A stretch of 64,000 nt of DNA from Gordionus sp. m RMFG-2023 (lineage: Eukaryota; Nematomorpha; Gordioida; Chordodea; Parachordodidae): NCBI RefSeq assembly GCF_954871325.1, contig NC_088777.1, positions 24,157,366 to 24,221,365 on the forward strand, in the 5' to 3' direction. Positions 62,116 through 64,000 of this stretch are shown here, one piece after another. Each line of letters opens with the position of its first letter. Position 1 is the first letter of the stretch. The notes below the pieces were generated by a model, which was given only the letters and a program-made list of their open reading frames with translations, had not been told where the DNA came from and made no database searches. The translations under genes and the position numbers were made by a program.

Positions 62116-62519
62116 CAACCAAATAAATTTTAAATAGCGAAGTTTCATCTATCAAAAATTTAACCCCAAACCTACCCGCATTGTACATAATCTAATAATT
62201 TTACCCCTTACCCCTAGCCTTCCTCCTTATTTGCCCCCATCACTTCCTTTAAATAATTGTACGAATTTTAAATTTTAGAAAAATTTATTTTAAAATATCT
62301 TAAATAAAAAAAGATATATTAATTTAAAAATATCTTAAATAAAAAATTAACCAATAAGAAAATGAACCAATCATAAAAAAATAACATAAAAACAATAGTT
62401 TTCATAAAAAAATTACATAAAAAAAATCGCATAAAAAAATAACAAAAAATCGCATAAAAAAATAACAAAAAATAACATTAAAAAATAACAAAAATAATTG
62501 CTCCTGAAAAGGTCTAACC

Positions 62520-62940
62520 AAAAAATTTATATATAAAAAATTTATTTTTAAAACAATTATCAATCAAAAATATTAAAAATAATAATATAACAAATTAAAA
62601 AAAATTATTCAAATATTTATTAAAAATCCTTTAATAAAAATATATTCAAAAATATTTACGATCAAAAGATGTACCAGAAAAAAGTACGTAAAAAAAATTA
62701 AAATATAAAAATATTTATATAATTCTCAAAAAAATATATAAAAAACATTGACAATCTTAAAAATATTACTTAAAAATATATCTAATAAGATCTTTAAATT
62801 ACAAAAATAATTTCCTCTCAAATAAATATTAAATTAATATCAATTAAATAATAAATTAATCTATCAAATAAATAATAAATTTATTAATTTATAAAATAAA
62901 ATACATTGCCTAAATAACTAATTCATCCTGCCTATCACCG
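62520..62940 (-). repeat. Inverted AT-rich repeat, right flank
   Basis: At 62640-62720 a block beginning TATTCAAAAATATTTACGATC and including AAAGATGTACCAGAAAAAAG matches 60160-60230 in the same orientation. It belongs to the AT-rich matrix family. The rest is ATTAAATAATAAATT-type low-complexity sequence. Confidence 0.55.
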
Positions 62941-63030
62941 TAACAAAATCAGGCAATGTGTACATTACCGAAAATAACACATTGACGGTAACATATATAT
63001 TGCCGAATATATCACATTGCCATTAACATA
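62940..63030. repeat. Second cluster of GGCAATGT/ACATTGCC palindromes
   Basis: GGCAATGTGTACATTACCG (about 62953) is followed by several CATTGAC/CATTGCC half-sites up to about 63025. It is similar to the cluster at 21596-21680 and partly in inverted order relative to it. Confidence 0.5.
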
Positions 63031-63041
63031 TATATATATAT

Positions 63042-64000
63042 TAGGCCTATTCAAAAACGAATTCGAATCGAATAATTTACTATTTGAATTCGTACAAATA
63101 ATAAAATCTACTATTTGTATTCGATTCGAATTATTCGAATAATTCGAATTAATTTTTTTAATAAAATAAATTATACTCAAATATATAGACAAATTTTTTT
63201 ATTACAATTTGATTTTAAACAGAAAAAATTATAATAATATGTAATCAATAATTTGATAATAAATAATATATAATCAAGTTATAAACAAAATTAAAATGTA
63301 TATTATTAATTTATTTTATAATTTAAGCCAATTTTTAAGGCAAAGAGTTTTTCTTTTATTTTCTTCCTTATATGACATGCGGTTTTTTGACAATAAATTA
63401 GTTCCAACTGAGAAAAGCCTTTCACAAGCAATTGATGTTCCTTGTATAGATAGATAATCCCTTGCCATTTTCGAGAGCATGGGGATCCGATATGCATTTG
63501 CCTTCCACCACATACGTATCATTCTAATAATTTTTCTTAGTTTTAGAATTGAAGGATCTAAAATTTTTAAAATTTCTTTGGATATTAAATAAATTACATG
63601 GGCAAAGTATCGGATGTGCCCTATTTTTATTAATGGATATTTTAAAGAAAATGTATCAATAAATGTTTTATTATTAGTTGCATTATCTAAAAGTTATATG
63701 AAATTTTTATTCTCTAAATTATAAATTTTAATTATTTTAACAAAGGCTTTAAATATATTTTCACCTGAATGTGTTTTATTTATTGGACTGACATCCAAAA
63801 TTATGTTATTTATTTTAAAATTATCATCAATAAAATGGGCTGTTAGCCTTAAAAAGGAAACCTGTGTTGCTAGTCCAAATGTCAGATGAAAAATTAAACT
63901 GACTTTTATTTTTATATGTTTTTCCTTTACCAACTGTTCTTTATCTGCAAATATATTATACATGTCCAATTTAAAAGTATTGGAGCATAATGATTTTACA
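63042..64000 (-). mobile_element. hAT element, 3' part, internally deleted, runs off the window
   Basis: The terminus is at about 63042 (TAGGCCTATTCAAAAACGAA), followed by iterated ATTCGAAT words to 63150, a subterminal pattern typical of hAT elements. The transposase is read on the minus strand from 63969 leftwards to about 63310. The other end lies beyond the window. Confidence 0.7.
63310..63969 (-). pseudogene. hAT transposase, broken and missing its middle
   Basis: From 63969 the frame shows the RNase-H-like start of a hAT catalytic domain (TAHFIDDNFKINNIILDVSP), broken near 63694. A second frame (about 63690-63525) continues with DNATNNKTFI, holding the second catalytic Asp region, and FAHVIYL. 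It is then joined almost directly to the C-terminal dimerisation domain (63522-63316), which has WWKANAYRIPMLSKMARDYL and ERLFSVGTNLLSKNRM. The 200-300 residues normally between them, including the last catalytic residue region, are gone. Together with the frameshift, this makes it non-functional. Confidence 0.8.

Larger units (their letters stand above)
60308..62519 (+). mobile_element. Merlin DNA transposon, apparently complete
   Basis: Long inverted repeats frame a spliced transposase gene. The left one (60308-60650) starts GGTTAGGGTACCTTTTCAGG and the right one (62135-62519) mirrors it, differing by small indels. Each carries repeated TTATTTTTTTATGCGA words, a CATTTTCTTATTGGTTAATT stretch and, inward, GGAAGTGATGGGGGCAAATA. 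Both sides are flanked by AAAAAATTTATATATA (60286-60301, 62520-62535). This may contain the TSD, but the exact 8-9-bp duplication cannot be fixed because the target is itself repetitive. It lies in the inverted AT-rich repeat. Confidence 0.8.

Overview
This window is from a very AT-rich eukaryotic nuclear genome. The evidence is spliced transposase genes with 41-63 nt GT-AG introns and the mix of eukaryotic element classes (Ty3/gypsy LTR fossils, an R2-type LINE, hAT, Merlin, MULE). I cannot place the organism further. An AT-rich early-diverging fungus, a microsporidian-like lineage, a protist or an invertebrate would all fit. No ordinary host gene could be supported anywhere, and no tRNA, rRNA or CRISPR was seen. 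The window is a nested transposon graveyard with at least one element that looks whole.

Layout. Positions 1-3800 hold a GC-rich hairpin cluster and a minus-strand gypsy fossil. Positions 3817-8504 are a 4.7-kb non-autonomous MULE-type element with inverted satellite arms and a perfect 9-bp target-site duplication (TSD). Positions 8514-10740 are AT-rich with few landmarks. Positions 10745-20480 hold three or four broken Ty3/gypsy copies, a hAT-like MITE at 15091-15985 and a 0.6-kb insertion inside one fossil. Positions 21700-23690 are a 5'-truncated LINE with reverse transcriptase and an R2-type zinc finger plus endonuclease, on the minus strand.

From 24.6 kb to about 62.8 kb the sequence is a stack of insertions into an AT-rich repeat family. 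A 6.3-kb inverted-repeat element (25033-31322) has G-rich tandem arrays pointing inward from both ends. A scrap of LINE 3' end lies at 31487-31680. A 1.1-kb near-perfect palindromic element (31988-56258) is split by a 23.2-kb MULE-like element (32129-55296). Another palindromic structure has 120-bp arrays in both arms (56480-60120). A Merlin element (60308-62519) follows. A deleted hAT element enters at the right edge.

The central object is the 23-kb MULE-like element. It has a perfect 9-bp TSD, terminal inverted repeats of about 0.65 kb that run on into satellite repeats, a spliced gene for an OTU-family cysteine protease, the C-terminal remnant of a MULE transposase, and an 18-kb array of about 31 copies of a 589-bp higher-order unit in the right arm only. 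Each unit carries a copy of the element's own terminal motif. The small element at 3817-8504 shares the same ends, repeats and TSD length, so both look like products of one transposition system. The Merlin gene reads through five exons as a 295-residue transposase with all catalytic residues visible. It is the best candidate for an active gene in the window.
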